64,000 nt of DNA from Globodera rostochiensis (GCA_018350325.1 JAEVLN010000006.1:4500545-4564544); one strand, 5' to 3'; counted from the first letter of the stretch, positions 15,545 through 27,756 are shown. Notes: generated by a model not told the origin, from the letters alone. Translations and numbers: made by a program.

Positions 15545-15685
15545 ACATATTGTTTGCCAAAAACCGCTTTCGGTTTTCGGTTAACCGGGTGTCGGCCAAA
15601 AACCGAAACCGAAAACCGGGGGTCGCAAAACCGGCCTAACCGAAAACCGGGGGTACCGGTTTAAAACCGACCGTGAGCAACCCTA
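15545..15685. repeat. Subterminal repeats and right end of the hAT element
   Basis: Short units such as AACCGAAAACCG and CGGTTTTCGG recur in both orientations from about 15565 to 15665, and the block ends in TGAGCAACCCTA at 15685. Clustered short palindromic subterminal repeats are typical transposase-binding sites in hAT elements. The other hAT-like elements in this window (40107, 56124) have the same layout with different unit sequences. Confidence 0.55.
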
Positions 15686-18630
15686 TTCAATACCTTTTTA
15701 GTATTTGATTTCCAATCTTTATAATTCTACAAATTCTTATTTTTACTCTGCGTATCCTTCTTATCCGGGTAAGAATACTGCTGTTGAGAATATTTTTATT
15801 TATTCATTTTTTATTTAAGGACCAGAGACGTACACTTTCAAATCACAATAAAATGATTCATCAAATATTTATATTCGTTAAATAATGAATAATTCCTTAG
15901 TATCAATAACTTTTTTATAAATTAGTTTGATTAATTATTTGAAGTAGAGTAAATTAACGCCAACGCGTCTTTTAACATTTTTTCTCACAAGTTGGATCTT
16001 TATTTTTTATTTAATAATTTATATTAAGAAAAAATGATCAGAAGTTCCGATTTTCCAGCTCGTTCTTTTTTGGTGTCTTATAATTCGCAGGCCTAAAAGA
16101 TAAGTTGCTGCGCTCGCGGTGGGAAGTGGAGGCGTCTACGAGGCACAATAATGTTTAAATCGATAAATCAAATTTTTTGATTTTTTATACCTGCGACTAA
16201 ATAAATATCTTTTTTTATTTTTTCTTTTAAATTTATGTTTTTTAGCTTTTTTGTAATCAAAATTATACGGCTTTTGATTTGACTAATTAGGAGCAGAGCT
16301 GATCGAACTCAATTTTTTCCAATTTAATTTAATAACGTTACTTTTTGTAAAAACAATGATTTTTAATATTTTGGTACGGCGTGCATTATTCGAGGTAACA
16401 AGGCCCAAATTTTAAATTGTATAATTCTTAGTAAATAATATAATTTTTGATAAAATATGACCGAATAGTTTTAAAACAAATTCGAAATAACCCAACTAAT
16501 TATTTTTTAAAAAAATAAAATTTTACATTAAGCTTTGACTAATGATATTTTATTGTTCGTAGTTCGTTCACCCGACGTCATCATTTTTGTTTACATTCCA
16601 TTCTTCTTGAATTAAACTTTATCTGAGTTTTTAATTCTAAATAGACGAATTAATTAAAACATAGTTTTACGCAAAAATCAAAGTTATCAATCTTTTCTTT
16701 CAACTGCTTTAGATAAAGCTGCAACTCAGTTTTGTTTATCGATGTTTCTTGTTGTTGAGATAGGATTTTTTCAATCAATGGCATTACAATTTTTTGTATA
16801 TAAAATAACAGCTTCTCTATTAAGAATATATTTTTATATTTTTTGTTAAATAGGTTTAAGGTTTTCATTTATTGGATTTTGAATTAAGTTATCACTATTC
16901 ATATTGTGAAACTGAACGTTATGATTAATTTTTTTTTATTTGTTTATTTTTTAAGCTTAAAGTAAATGTTAAATTTTTATATCCTTTTAGTAGACAACAT
17001 ATCATATTTTTATTAAAATTAGGGATTATTTTTAAGCGTTGGCTTTTTATCAGTTTAGAATTGCGCCATGCCTGCATTTCTTTTATGATTGCGGTCTGAA
17101 GAATTTATATTTTTATTAAAATTTATTCACCATTTATATTTAAGATTTTTATATTAAATTGTCAACACTATAAATATTTAAGCCAATTAATTAAATTCAA
17201 TCTAAAAGCGTGATTTGAATCCTTATTAAATTACAATTTAATTTTTTGTCAAATGTTGTTGATAGTTTTTAACATAAATTCAACCAGATCTAAGTAATCA
17301 TTTTGTTTGTCAAACAATTTACCAATGTTATTTAAATTAAAAATGCCAGGTTTTTGTTATTATTTCATTGTTATTTCATTTAAATTTTTCATTCCATTTA
17401 TTTCATTTGTCTATTTTGATAAATGTGTTATATAATCTTTTTCTTGTATATTAACTTTGCATAAGTTTGGGTTTTTTGTCAGGCAGAGCACCTCGGGTAT
17501 TAATCCCTCAGGCTATTTGAAAATAATTCAACGATTAAAAAGAATATAATAGAGGACGGGTGAATGCTTCAGAATATTAAACCGTCATCGCCGTTACTTT
17601 TTCATCTTAAAAATTTAAAATAGTTGTTTTAACGTAGATATTTGCACCTAAGTTAATTATATTCTGGATTTATACATTTTTTCATTTATTATTTTTGTTA
17701 ATAAAGATTCAATATTATACGTGTATTTTTTGAATTTTGTTAAATGTTTTTTACAAATTTTTAGTTATGTATTCATTTATTTATTTCCCAAACGTAAGAA
17801 TTTTTCAATTATAGCACAATATATTATATTTAACTAGTTAGTTAGCGTTAAAGGTTAACGTAGTATTTATGGTTGATAGTTTATATTGTTTTGTTTGAAG
17901 TTATTTTAACATTTTAATGCATTTAATTGTTTTTATTTTATTTTGATAAAAGCTTTTCTGTTGAAAAAAATATATATTGAAATTTTGATTTCTAATTTCA
18001 AATTTCCAAAAATATTTTATTAAAATAACGTAAAATGGGTATTCTAAATAATTTTTTTGATTAATTGATTTATTTTAAATCCGATAAATATTGGTTTAAG
18101 GTATTTTGTTTTTGAAATCAGAATGCTGTAAAAATATTCTAAAAAAGTTCACTGATTTTTTATATTTTATTTATTCGGTGATTATCATACATTTTAATTT
18201 TTTGTCATTTATTATCAAATTTCTTTGTACAACTGTTTTTTGCTTCTCCAAGCCATTATTTTTCTCGCATCTTGAATTGGTAGCTCGTATGGTGGGAATA
18301 TTCATTTTTCATGGTTCTTATAGGGGACAAATATAAAATAAGAACATTAAAATTTGTTTAATTCAAATATTACTTTCAGTTAATGTTTTTAACCTTTGAT
18401 TTTATCTTAGTTAAGCTTTAAACGCGGTTTTATGGCATTATTTTGTAAAAATTACACTAAAGATTGGTGATTATAAAATACTTTTCTTTCACTATAAGGA
18501 TAAAGATGTAAATTTGCATTACATTGTTGTTTGCTTGTTTAGCATATTCAATTGAATTAGTTAGAAATTTATGAACGATCTGTAAACAGAAGAATCCGTG
18601 TTTTAGGTTTTTTTTTCCCCAAAGCTACCC
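15686..18630. other. AT-rich, T-biased + strand; no gene evident except one exon-like island
   Basis: Long T-rich stretches on the + strand with stop codons in all frames. The only coding-like segments are 16091-16158 (own entry) and a short island at about 17480-17520 after the strong acceptor TTTTTTGTCAG. I see no RNA gene or transposon ends. Confidence 0.5.
16091..16158 (+). CDS. Exon-like island (possible terminal exon)
   Basis: A GC-rich patch follows the acceptor TTCGCAG. Read after two bases, the frame gives LKDKLLRSRWEVEASTRHN and stops at TAA 16156-16158. It stands out from surrounding DNA of about 80% A+T. No partner exons were found, and the product is unknown. Confidence 0.22.
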
Positions 18631-18633
18631 ATT

Positions 18634-18837
18634 TTATGAGATAAACCCTTTCAATCGCCAAAAATCAATGAACGAAAAAATCTGCGAACGTTCGAAACAA
18701 CTTCTCCCACCATCATTCGGCGTTATTAACAACTCTCTGTTTGTTAATTTATTCAATTTGAACGAACGTTTTGAATTGGGGTGGGCGAGGGGTGAAAAGG
18801 GAACTTGCGAAGAATCGGCCCAATTTTCACTATTCAT
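18634..18837 (-). CDS. Small ORF, 67 aa, possible gene or first exon
   Basis: ATG at 18837 in the context CAAAATGAAT; open to TAA at 18634. The GC content is well above the flanks. The product is hydrophilic, for example NSENWADSSQVPFSPLAHP at the N-terminus. A possible donor AAAGG|GTTTATC near the end would make it a first exon. The opposite strand is also open over part of this, so the strand is uncertain. No homology recognised. Confidence 0.3.
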   Translation of the reverse strand: MNSENWADSSQVPFSPLAHPNSKRSFKLNKLTNRELLITPNDGGRSCFERSQIFSFIDFWRLKGFIS

Positions 18838-19056
18838 TTTGTGTTTTTACAATTATTCGTTTTTTTTTTCTGACCCTCCCAAGCATTTCCCGTTTTTCTC
18901 AGAAATTAATTTATTTAATTGCTTTTGAAAATGCTTTCAAAATAATTGGTTTCATCCGCTGTTCACCATAAATAATTGAATTTCAATCGAATTGCCCTTT
19001 TTGCTAAAATCAAACAAAATAACCTGCCAGCCGTGGAATGAGCAATTTGTTTTCAT

Positions 19057-19165
19057 TAGAGACCGGCCAGAAGGGTCGGTCGGTACTTTTCGGGAAAGTA
19101 CCGATGCCTGAGTACCGAAAAGTACCGAAAAAGCCTCGGTACTTTCCCGTACCGTCCGATCTCTA
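19057..19165. mobile_element. 109-bp hAT-type miniature element with 8-bp target duplication
   Basis: Ends are TAGAGACCGG and CCGATCTCTA (inverted, one mismatch). It is flanked by the perfect 8-bp repeat GTTTTCAT at 19049-19056 and 19166-19173. The interior is made of GGTACTTTTCGG/CCGAAAAGTACC units that fold on themselves. The ends and interior match the 1.8-kb element at 40107-41943, in opposite orientation. Confidence 0.85.
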
Positions 19166-19173
19166 GTTTTCAT

Positions 19174-21905
19174 ATAATAATTCACTAATTAGGTTTATAT
19201 CTGTCAGACAACAACTATGATTTTTTGTAATTAATGCAATATTTTGGAAGTTGAATTTTCTGAACCTGTTACAAACCCGGATTTAAAATGTTTAAGGGTT
19301 GCATTAAGTTATCATATTTTTTTGTTTAGCCTGAAAACCATTTTGAAGCGATTTGGGTGAATTTTAGTTATTTTTTCAGATTCTCAAAGCTAATTAAACC
19401 TATTCAAAAAAAATTCAGTGCTCTGCCGCCCAAAATTGTTGATCAAAAATTAGGTTTCAATTTGTAAGGTTTTAAAAATAATGATATTTTCTGAACTTAC
19501 CCCTATAAAAAATTTATTACCAAAATTTGTTTTATTAATTATTAATATCACTATATCAAATGCAAAACAAGCGTTTATTAAAATACAGATTAATAAATAA
19601 TTTAATTGTTGAAACAAGACTTCTCAAAAATATAATTTTTGAACTTAACAAATAAAACTTTGATAAATAAAATTTAAAAGTTTATTTTTATTGTTGTAAT
19701 TTCGAGCTTTTTAAGATTATGCCACAAAAACAAAAACTTAACAAAAGGGATAGAGAAATAATGGCGCAAAGTGACAATCAATCCTATATTTTTTGTAATT
19801 TTTTACAAAATGGTAAACTTAAAGCAACTTTTATTATATAAATATACACTTTAAAATTAAGAATTAAAATAAAACAAATTAAATGAAAATTAAGCAAAAT
19901 ATTAAAGCAATTCAACGCAACTAAAGTTTATCTCATCAAGCCATAATCAAAGAGCAGATTTAAATAAACAGCTGTAGCCGCTCGCGAAAATAGTCGCATA
20001 AACTGATTTACATTTGTGCATTCAAAGATTAGGTTTATAATTGTTAAAAACAACTGTTTGATTAAAATATAATTATCATAAACAAAAACTTACATGACGT
20101 GCGTGAGTAAATAATAAAATAAATAGAAACATTTGATTAACCCATAAAACATTAATTGTTTTCTTTGAATAAGTGATTAGTATTAAAAATAAGGCTTCAC
20201 TTGTAATAAAAAAAGGTTTTAAAATGAGTGATTTTGGTGTTTTATTTTAAGATTATTTTTATATTTTTTGTGTTTATCCTTTCTTTATTTCCTAAAAAAT
20301 TTTTATAGTTTTTATTTTTGATTTGGCGGTCTATTTTTTTTAGAAATAGAATATGGTTTGTAATATTTTATGCGCAAAATCCTCAATATTGCTTTTTTAA
20401 ATTGTATTTTGGCTCTCGATGTTGTTGTGTTTATGGCTCAATCGTTTTTGAAATTAGTTTTATTTATCGTTTAAAATAATTAACCTTTTAGTTTATATCT
20501 TTGGAATTTTGTTTTGTTGATTAATCAATCAACCGGGTTTAAGTGAATCTGATATTGAAGCTATAATAAAAAAAAACATTAAAAACCAGCGTTTTTAAGC
20601 TTTGTTTTGGTGAAATCAAAAAATTAAGTTCTTAATGATTATTATTGTTTAAATTAAATTGTTTAATTGATGAAAATATAATGTAAAAAACGTGCAAAAG
20701 AACATCAACAGTCAAAAGTGACTAGTCAAATTTTTTTTAAATTTATTGTTTACCAGACACATGGAATTGTCTATTGTGTTGCTTTTGATGCGTGTGAATG
20801 AGTTATTTAATTCAGATGAATAATAGTGTTTGTTTTTTTAAAAGGTTTGACAATGTAGAGTTATTATTTTATTTCATATAAGTTATTTTTAAACTATCAT
20901 TTCGAGTTCAGTTATTGTTATTACTTCAATTAAAAATTACGGTTCATGTTTTTAATAGAAACTAGAACATCAAGTCTACGAATGTCAGCGGAGTTGAGCA
21001 TTCAGTTGGTTTACTTTTTCTTTTATTTTTATATTGCTTTTTAATTAAACATTTTTTTTCTGTTTGTTTATACAAAAAAATTTAAACATATATTTTAAGT
21101 GAGGACACGCGCACGCTTAAAAAATGTTTATTAATTTTATTTATTCGCAACTCATATCTTGAATCCGAGTTGAATCATCTGCACAGGAAATACGAATAAT
21201 TCCGGCCACATACTTAAATTGTTTTTTAATTTTATAAATCGATGTTTAATATAAAGATTTAATTTAATTAAAAAATTATTAGTATAAAATAACTCTGTAA
21301 AAATTTTAAATTTAAATATATTATCATAATATGATTCTTTTCAAAAGAAATGAACCAAATAAATTGATTTAAAAATTCGATATTTAAAAACACACATTGA
21401 GTAATTTGAGCTGGGCGTGATTTTATTTTAGATATTATTAAACAAATGTTATATTTCTATAATTTTAAATACAATTGCAAATATGCAAAAAATGATAGAA
21501 CACCAAATGCAAAACTAAAATAAATGTTAAAAACATGTTATTTAAAATAAGCTATACAATAACATATCAAATCAATTAGTTTTATTTAATTTGCTTATTA
21601 TTATAATTATGATTTATATCTCAAAAGTATTGCGTGTTGGCTAAAGCTTGAATAAATTTAAAACGAAAGTAAATAATTATTGATGCAAATAACAAAAGAA
21701 GAACAATAAATATCTAAAAAAAGTAACTAACAAATAATATAAATAAATATATACATAATAAGCAACAAAAATACCAAATAAGGGTGACTGATATCCTTAA
21801 TGAAAAACAAAATAGCTATTAAATACATTATTAAATAATTCTAATGTAATAAAAAATAATTATATAAATATATGTGCAAGAAAAAAAGGCAAAAGTATTA
21901 ATAAG
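19174..21905. other. AT-rich DNA, no gene evident apart from one short exon-like island
   Basis: A-rich on the + strand from about 19.5 kb. No repeat ends, RNA genes or long ORFs are visible. The only coding-like patch is 19928-19999 (own entry). Confidence 0.5.
19928..19999 (-). CDS. Exon-like island, short
   Basis: On the - strand, after acceptor GTAAATCAG, the frame reads F then MRLFSRAATAVYLNLLFDYG to TAA at 19928-19930. The local GC content is raised. ATG at 19999 could also start a 23-codon ORF. Unknown function. Confidence 0.18.
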   Translation of the reverse strand: MRLFSRAATAVYLNLLFDYGLMR

Positions 21906-21909
21906 ATAG

Positions 21910-22055
21910 GGTCCTTGGCACTAAGGAACCTAAACATTGTAACTTTTTTGGTGGGAACGGGCGTGGACCACCATCGTTACACGGAGACACTCTTGTATCA
22001 CCTACCGTTCATCCCATCCTTGTTGCAATTATTAAAATGCATAAAATAAGATAAA
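21910..22055 (+). CDS. Exon-like island (possible terminal exon, 47 codons)
   Basis: After acceptor AAGATAG, and skipping two bases, the frame is open from 21912 to TAA 22053-22055. It includes FLVGTGVDHHRYTETLLYHL. The segment is about 45-50% GC in a very AT-rich setting. Hydrophobic and histidine-containing; no family recognised, and no joined exons found. Confidence 0.3.
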
Positions 22056-22340
22056 GTGATATTTCCAAGCAATATAAAATATTGGTAAACAATTATTATA
22101 AGTAATATCAATGTAATTTAAAATCTATCATATCACCTCTTTTTAAATTTAATTAACGGCTTTTCAAATATCTTTATTATGTCTTATCATACGTCAATTC
22201 AAGAGACCAACTAAATAAAATATTTTTTATGAGTAAATACAATTTATAAAATTTAAATATAAAGGAGCTAAAGATGCAAACTCTGCATGTTTTTGCCTAT
22301 GGATCCTTTGCTAAAGGCACTCAAGGATTATAGAAAATTT

Positions 22341-22500
22341 ATTAATACAATAGTTAAAATAAACAATCAATTTATTATTCAAATTAAGACAACACTCCGG
22401 CGGACTATTATTTACACATCTCTGTTTCAAAAGACTTTAACGTTATAATATTTGTTTGAAAAACACTATACTAAATAAAAAAAGCAAGATCTTTTGATAT
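22341..22500. repeat. Dispersed repeat, copy 1 (partner at 34397-34612)
   Basis: The block with ACACTCCGG.GGACTATTATT and the following GTTTGAAAAACACT matches 34397-34480 and 34569-34612 with scattered changes and a length difference between the two blocks. Probably an old duplicated segment or transposon remnant. Confidence 0.6.
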
Positions 22501-23191
22501 GATTTCTTTGGCGCCGGCAAGAGTTTCAAAAGATGAAAAAAGAAATACCAATTCATTGAGAAAATTAAAACTAAAATAATAAGTTTTAAAATTGGAACAC
22601 AATGGGAGGATTTAAATCTCATAATCAATATTATAGAATTGTTTCATTTATTAAAATTAATTTAATTAAAATTAATTTAAATTAATAAAAAACCAACATC
22701 GTGGTAGTGAGAAACTGATTTCAATATTCGGATCAATTCAATCGCTGCATTTTTATATAGAACCCTACCCTACTATCAGTAACAAATTAATTTAAAACAT
22801 GTTTTATAAATGGATTAAATTTTGTATGAGGATGAATCCATCAAAATGAAAACACGAATAAGTGGTGCAAAATTGTGGTTAAAATCGAAGTGTTTAGATT
22901 TAAAAATAAAATTAATTAAAAAAGACGATTGCCATTGTGGTGTGTCGCCCCTTAGCCCGCTTCACATTCGCAAACTAACAACACGAAACAAAATAAAAAA
23001 TTGCAAAACAGCAAAAAATATAAATTAAATTGAAAAATATAAATATTATTATATAATTGTGTATATTTGTTTGTTCAAACTTCAAAGTTCCAAATATAAT
23101 TTTTGAATTTTATTTTATAAATTGTAACGCAAGAGATAATACAATTTAAAAAGAATTAGATCGCAATTAAGATCAAAAATAAACAATAATT

Positions 23192-24830
23192 GGTGAGCTA
23201 ATTCGTTCAAATAGTAATTTTTAAACTAAAAACTTTTCTTCTATAAGAAATTAGTAATAAATTTAACAAATAAAACCAAACTAATATAAAAATGCTTCAC
23301 TAAACTAAACTGAATTGCATGATAATGATATAATAGAAAAATTTATTTTGTCCCAAGTATAAAACAACCAATTAAATTACGTGCTTTCATGGATGCTGGA
23401 TTCGGCTATTACCCATCTACATATCTTCATGCCGGCCGTTGGTGATAAACATTGAATAATTTGACAAAATTATATTTATTTATTAAAGAGGGCGCAATAT
23501 AAATAATTTCATTAAAAGCAAACCCCAAAATAACACAATTTTAATGTATTGGAATGTTATATTTAAATAATTAATAAATTGATATCAAACGATCTGAACA
23601 ACAGTTTTGTAAAAATTTTAAAATAATCTAAAAAATAATTAAATACAAAAATATTGCTTTAAATTGTTTCAAAATAAAAAAATTGTTAAAAGGAAAATTT
23701 TATTTTTTAGAATCGATTGTAGTTAAAGATAACTTAAATTCACTTATCAGCGCGAACTTGGCATAAATTTCCTAAAATAATAAATTTAAATTTAATGTTG
23801 GAGCGTACAAAAATTGATTGGTCAAATAAATGAAAGTTCTTATTTTAAAATAAATTAAAAGCAGTGTAAAAATTACTAAATTCCACATTTTTAAAGTGTT
23901 AAATTTTTCCATTGTAAGCGAATTTAAAGGTTATTAATTAATCAAATTCCAGTTTTTTACGCATTAATAAAAATGGGATCGTAAAATTAAACAAAAATTG
24001 TCAATTCAAAACTTCAGAAGAAATAAGTAAAAGATTGAAAATAAAATTAGAATTGAAGTGATGAGAACAGTAAATAAAAATAAATTAAAAATAAGCAACC
24101 AAGTGCTAATTAAACCCAACATTCTGCCATTTGTGGGCTTTGGCATTGGCGTCATGGATGGCACTCACTGGTTGATTGGTACTTTGAGAGTCTGATAAAC
24201 CTATGAAACAATATTTTTTATAATGCATTTTATAAAATATTAAATTTAAACAAAGTGCGACAGGCTTAGAATGTTCTAATCATTGTCAACATATATTCCG
24301 AAATTTACTTAATTTGTTTATTGTTACTCACAGTCACCAACAACAAAACACCCGCCATCACAAACATTACCGTCGATGCTTGGGCCATTGAACAAGATGA
24401 AAAAAATGTTGAGCAGCGAAAGAGACAAAAAATTGCACAAATGTTGCAACATCAACAACAACAACAACAACAGCAATTGTCAGCTACCAAATGTTTGGAG
24501 TAAATATAGTAATTGATTGGAATAATTTTTTACGCATAAATATAAACAAAAGTTGTCAATTCAAAATATCTTCAGAAGAAATAAGTCAAAAATTGAAAAA
24601 AAAAATTACAATTGAAGCGATGAGACCAGTAAAAAATATGTTTACTAACTTTTAATTACATAATAAAAATATACAATTTAAAACTAAAAAGTGTTAATTG
24701 GACCCAACATTCTACCATTTGTGTGCTTTGGCATTGGAGTCTTGGCACTCACTGGTTGCCATTTCCTTATAGTGCACGGACAGTAATAAAACCGTTTTTC
24801 TCCAAAACGATGGAATGTGTTTCCCCGGAA
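23192..24830 (+). repeat. Left arm of a diverged large inverted repeat
   Basis: From GTGAGCTAATTCG at about 23192, this arm matches the reverse complement of the window end (64000 back to about 62460). Shared landmarks are GGATGCTGGATTCGGCTATT (about 23391 / 63804), CATGCCGGCCGTTGGTGATA (about 23428 / 63555), AACATTCTGCCATTTGTGGG (about 24118 / 62675) and ACGATGGAATGTGTTTCC (about 24807 / 62495). The left arm has an internal duplication (about 23940-24180 repeated at 24520-24760). The right arm has about 210 bp more inside the first exon. Confidence 0.8.
23389..24503 (+). CDS. Predicted three-exon gene, about 101 aa, glutamine-rich tail
   Basis: Exon 1, 23389-23441: ATG then DAGFGYYPSTYLHAGR, donor TTG|GTGATA. 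Exon 2, 24096-24178: acceptor AAATAAG, reads NQVLIKPNILPFVGFGIG and on, donor ATTG|GTACTT. Exon 3, 24334-24503: strong acceptor TTGTTACTCACAG, 55 codons including EQDEKNVEQRKRQKIAQ and eight glutamines, then TAA. The phases join exactly at both junctions (TG+C, G+TC). Exon 3 is the most secure part. Exon 2 is hydrophobic and membrane-like. A second exon-2 copy downstream (24691) differs partly at silent third positions (CTG/CTA, GGC/GGA), which supports coding. No known family; a faint likeness of exon 2 to a transporter membrane helix is not enough to name it. Confidence 0.45.
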
Positions 24831-24887
24831 CCGCCAACCCTAATCAGAATGAATGTTGTTAAAATGCCTAGAAGCAAAACACTATAA
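24691..24887 (+). pseudogene. Partial second copy of exon 2 plus another exon-like segment
   Basis: GTGTTAATTGGACCC (24691) begins a diverged copy of exon 2 of the preceding gene: VLIGPNILPFVCFGIGV, then a frame change relative to the first copy. After acceptor TTCCTTATAG a frame 24773-24887 reads ARTVIKPFFSKTMECVS and on to TAA. The first part of this frame is conserved in the right arm of the inverted repeat (ARIVIKPFFAKTMECVS, about 62495-62520 on the - strand). It may be a duplicated, rearranged end of the same gene family. Confidence 0.3.
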
Positions 24888-25717
24888 AAAATAACCAAAT
24901 TTTATAAATGTCAATTTTTATGTGGAATGGTAATGCTTTGAATTTTTATCACTTATCATGGCAATCAGAGGGCTTTCAAAACAAAATTTTAAGCAAATTA
25001 TAAAATTATATCAATTTGTAACCAATTGCGATTAAAAAACAAAAATATGTTTTTATATTAAGCTAAACCTAAAAAATGTTAAATTCATTACTTAAAATTT
25101 TTAATCGCAAAATTAAATCAGCAAGAAGAATATGCTACAGTTTTGTAAATATTATTAAATTTTAACAAATTGTCGTAAACAGTAATTTAGAATTATGGTA
25201 ATTATAATAAAAATTTAATATTTAAAATATCTTTTACCTAATTAATAAGTAATAATAATGACGGAATGATAAACCATTAAAAAATTTGCTTAAAAATTTG
25301 AATACAATTAAAAAAACCTATATATTAAAAGGGCTCAAGGTGCGCGTTTCAACAAAAACTATGGCATTAAAACGATTAATCAATAGGGGATCAAAATTCA
25401 AAGCAATATTATAAAAAAGATAGAATTATTAATTTTACAGATTAACTTTTGAATATTAATTTATGCCATATATAAACAACAAATTATTTTATATAATATT
25501 AACAACTTGCGGTTTTCAAACACAGGAATTTATTTTCTAAAATAATTGGGACGTGTTAGATGACCCCAATATAGGGTTTCCTATCACTATTAATAATAAA
25601 ATTAAATTATAACAATAAATAAAATTAAAATACTTAAATACACACTGAAATAAAAACATTCAAATGTTTCAATTTAAATCATTTATATATAAATAATTTT
25701 AATCTATTAATTGTTAG

Positions 25718-25817
25718 CACCCACTGGGAAGGCAACCCCCTACTATTCCCTGACTATGAACTTCAAGGCCAAGTGTTCATCATAAGTTTACAATATTTTT
25801 TATACTTTTATGAATAA
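25718..25817 (+). CDS. Exon-like island (possible terminal exon, 32 codons)
   Basis: Acceptor TTGTTAG is followed, after one base, by THWEGNPLLFPDYELQGQV and on to TAA 25815-25817. That stop lies inside an AATAAA (25813-25818). The GC content is raised over 25718-25780. Function unknown; the rest of the gene was not found. Confidence 0.28.
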
Positions 25818-26878
25818 ATGCTTATAGAACGTCGGAAAAAATAATTTACACGGTCTTAATCCGAAAGCGGGAGACCAACCTTAGTTTAAGTTTAATTCAT
25901 ATTTTATAAAAGACGACCTCGGGCAAAAATAAATATTGCAATAGTTCTAAAGTAACATTTAAAATGTGAAATGTCAAAAAGATTTATCGCTATATCGTAA
26001 ATTTACTAAAAATATTTACAAGAGGTTACTGATGTTTAATTGAAATGACATTCATAAAATTTAAAAGTTTTAACTGTTTTGTTTCTTTAAAAAAGTAATA
26101 TTAAAAGTAATAATAATAACAACAAAAAAAAATCATGGCCAAATAAATTTTGATTATTTTGAAAATACGGAAAACTATACAAATTTTTGCATTATAAATT
26201 ATAAATCAAGATTAAAACAAAAAATATAAAAATGCATTAAAAATAAATTTTAAATAGTATTATAAAATACTTGAAAAATACTTAGGTATATTAGCACAAT
26301 AATTTAAAATTTAAAAGATGCGGCGAATGATAGCTTCCGCTCGGTGGCGAAGCATTAATAATTTGTGGATCGGGCAGCGGAGGATACAAGGCGTTAATTA
26401 ATTAAAACTAATTTTAATTCATGAAAAAAAAATAATACACCCAAATAACTTTAATACAATAGTACACCTATCATATCAAATTACCTTTTATACCGTATTT
26501 AATCTTTTATTTTTAATAAATTGCATAAACTTACAAAGTGTACAATAAAAAAATTTACATAAAAATATTTATCATAGAATCAAGGAGCTTGTGTGATGGG
26601 GAAGAATAAGAACGCACTCATAATCGAACGGGAAGTTAAGGTGTAATAATATCAAAATACTAAACAAAAAAATTTGGAAATAAAATAATGTAAAAAAAAT
26701 TCAAAAATCTTTATAATAAAGAATGGAGATGACAAAAACTAAAGAAAAGTAAATAAAAATTAGCGTTTGAAATTATGGCTTATTAAAATTTTATTCTTAT
26801 ACTGTATATGCTTGATTTATCAATTTAAAGTATTGTAGCCAAATATCTAATTTTGATAATATGAAAAAATAAGTATAA
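25818..26878. other. AT-rich DNA; GC-richer patches without a supported gene
   Basis: Patches at 26319-26400 and 26590-26642 are GC-richer and open in one or more frames, but no splice signals support an exon. Otherwise nothing recognisable. Confidence 0.45.
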
Positions 26879-27746
26879 TAATTTTTACGCAAAGCTAACA
26901 AAAAAAACTTAAATCTTAAAGTTTTATTCAATAAATTTTCATATAAAATTATTGATTTTAGACAATCTCAGACTAAGTGAACAACTGAACACAGATCAAC
27001 GCGGGGTTTGAGATCAAATATAGACCGATTAATCCATTTTTTTAATTTATTAAATATGCGCAAAAATTCGACAAAAAATGTGATAAGAATATTTAAAAAT
27101 AGAATAAAAAATACAATAACCTTTTTCTTATAAAATTCCAAATATAAAAAACTTCATTCTAAAAGCAAAACTGTATTTTTATAATAATTTAAAAAAAAAA
27201 AAAAAAAATTCTAAAAAATTTATATACGAAAAACATACCCCCTGTATAAAGATGATAAAATTAGAAACTTGGACAGAAATGTCAGAATAGAGTTAGCACT
27301 GCAATATAAATTGATTAAATAAACCACGATTATAAATAGCAAATTTTATAATTATATTAAACCAATACAGCACTTATTCAAATAATATAAAATACCAAAA
27401 AATTGTTAAAGAAAATTAAAAAAAAAACTTTACAACACCTATAAAATAACCCCGAAAAATTATAATAAAGTAAAAACTATTCCGCCAAAAACAATCACTA
27501 TAGAATTAAGGATTTGGCTATAAAAATTATATATTAATATATTTTTTATTTTAACAGTGTATTCCCCATTTAATCATTGTAATTATTGTTATTTTTATTT
27601 CTTGGCATTGATATTAATTATTACAAAATACTTCTTTATTTTTAAATATAATATTATGTTATAAATTCATTTTATTATTATTTTTTTTACAGATATAATT
27701 TATGGCAATTTCTTTAATCGCCGCCTCTCTGGCGTTTGATCTTTTG
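26879..27746. repeat. Tandem duplication, unit 1 (868 bp)
   Basis: Begins TAATTTTTACGCAAAGC and ends CTGGCGTTTGATCTTTTG. It is repeated at 27757-28616, with differences that are almost all short insertions or deletions, many in A/T runs. Near the end of the unit, the acceptor TTTTTTTTACAG precedes a short frame (YGNFFNRRLSGV, then stop), so a terminal exon may be included. Confidence 0.9.
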
Positions 27747-27756
27747 TAGCTACACT

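Larger units (their letters stand above)
1..15685 (+). mobile_element. hAT DNA transposon carrying a nested BEL insertion; left end outside window
   Basis: The + strand encodes the pieces of a hAT-family transposase: a BED zinc finger near the left edge, the catalytic-region motifs up to about 1020, and the RW-N-ST motif and C-terminal dimerisation domain from 14.1 to 15.4 kb. A BEL/Pao retrotransposon fills 1026-14085. The right end is probably 15685. There a block of ACCG/CGGT-rich subterminal repeats ends in TGAGCAACCCTA, whose reverse complement TAGGGTTGCTCA closely resembles the terminus TAGGGATGCTCG of the element at 56124. The left terminus is not in the window, so the target duplication cannot be tested. 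Confidence 0.7.

Noticed and set aside
24096..24178. Likeness of LIKPNILPFVGFGIGVMD to a helix of vesicular amine transporters
   Set aside because: One short hydrophobic match with no flanking conserved residues and no other transporter helices nearby.
26319..26402. GC patch with a proline-rich - strand frame and a short + strand ATG frame
   Set aside because: No acceptor or donor bounds either frame, so I could not support an exon.
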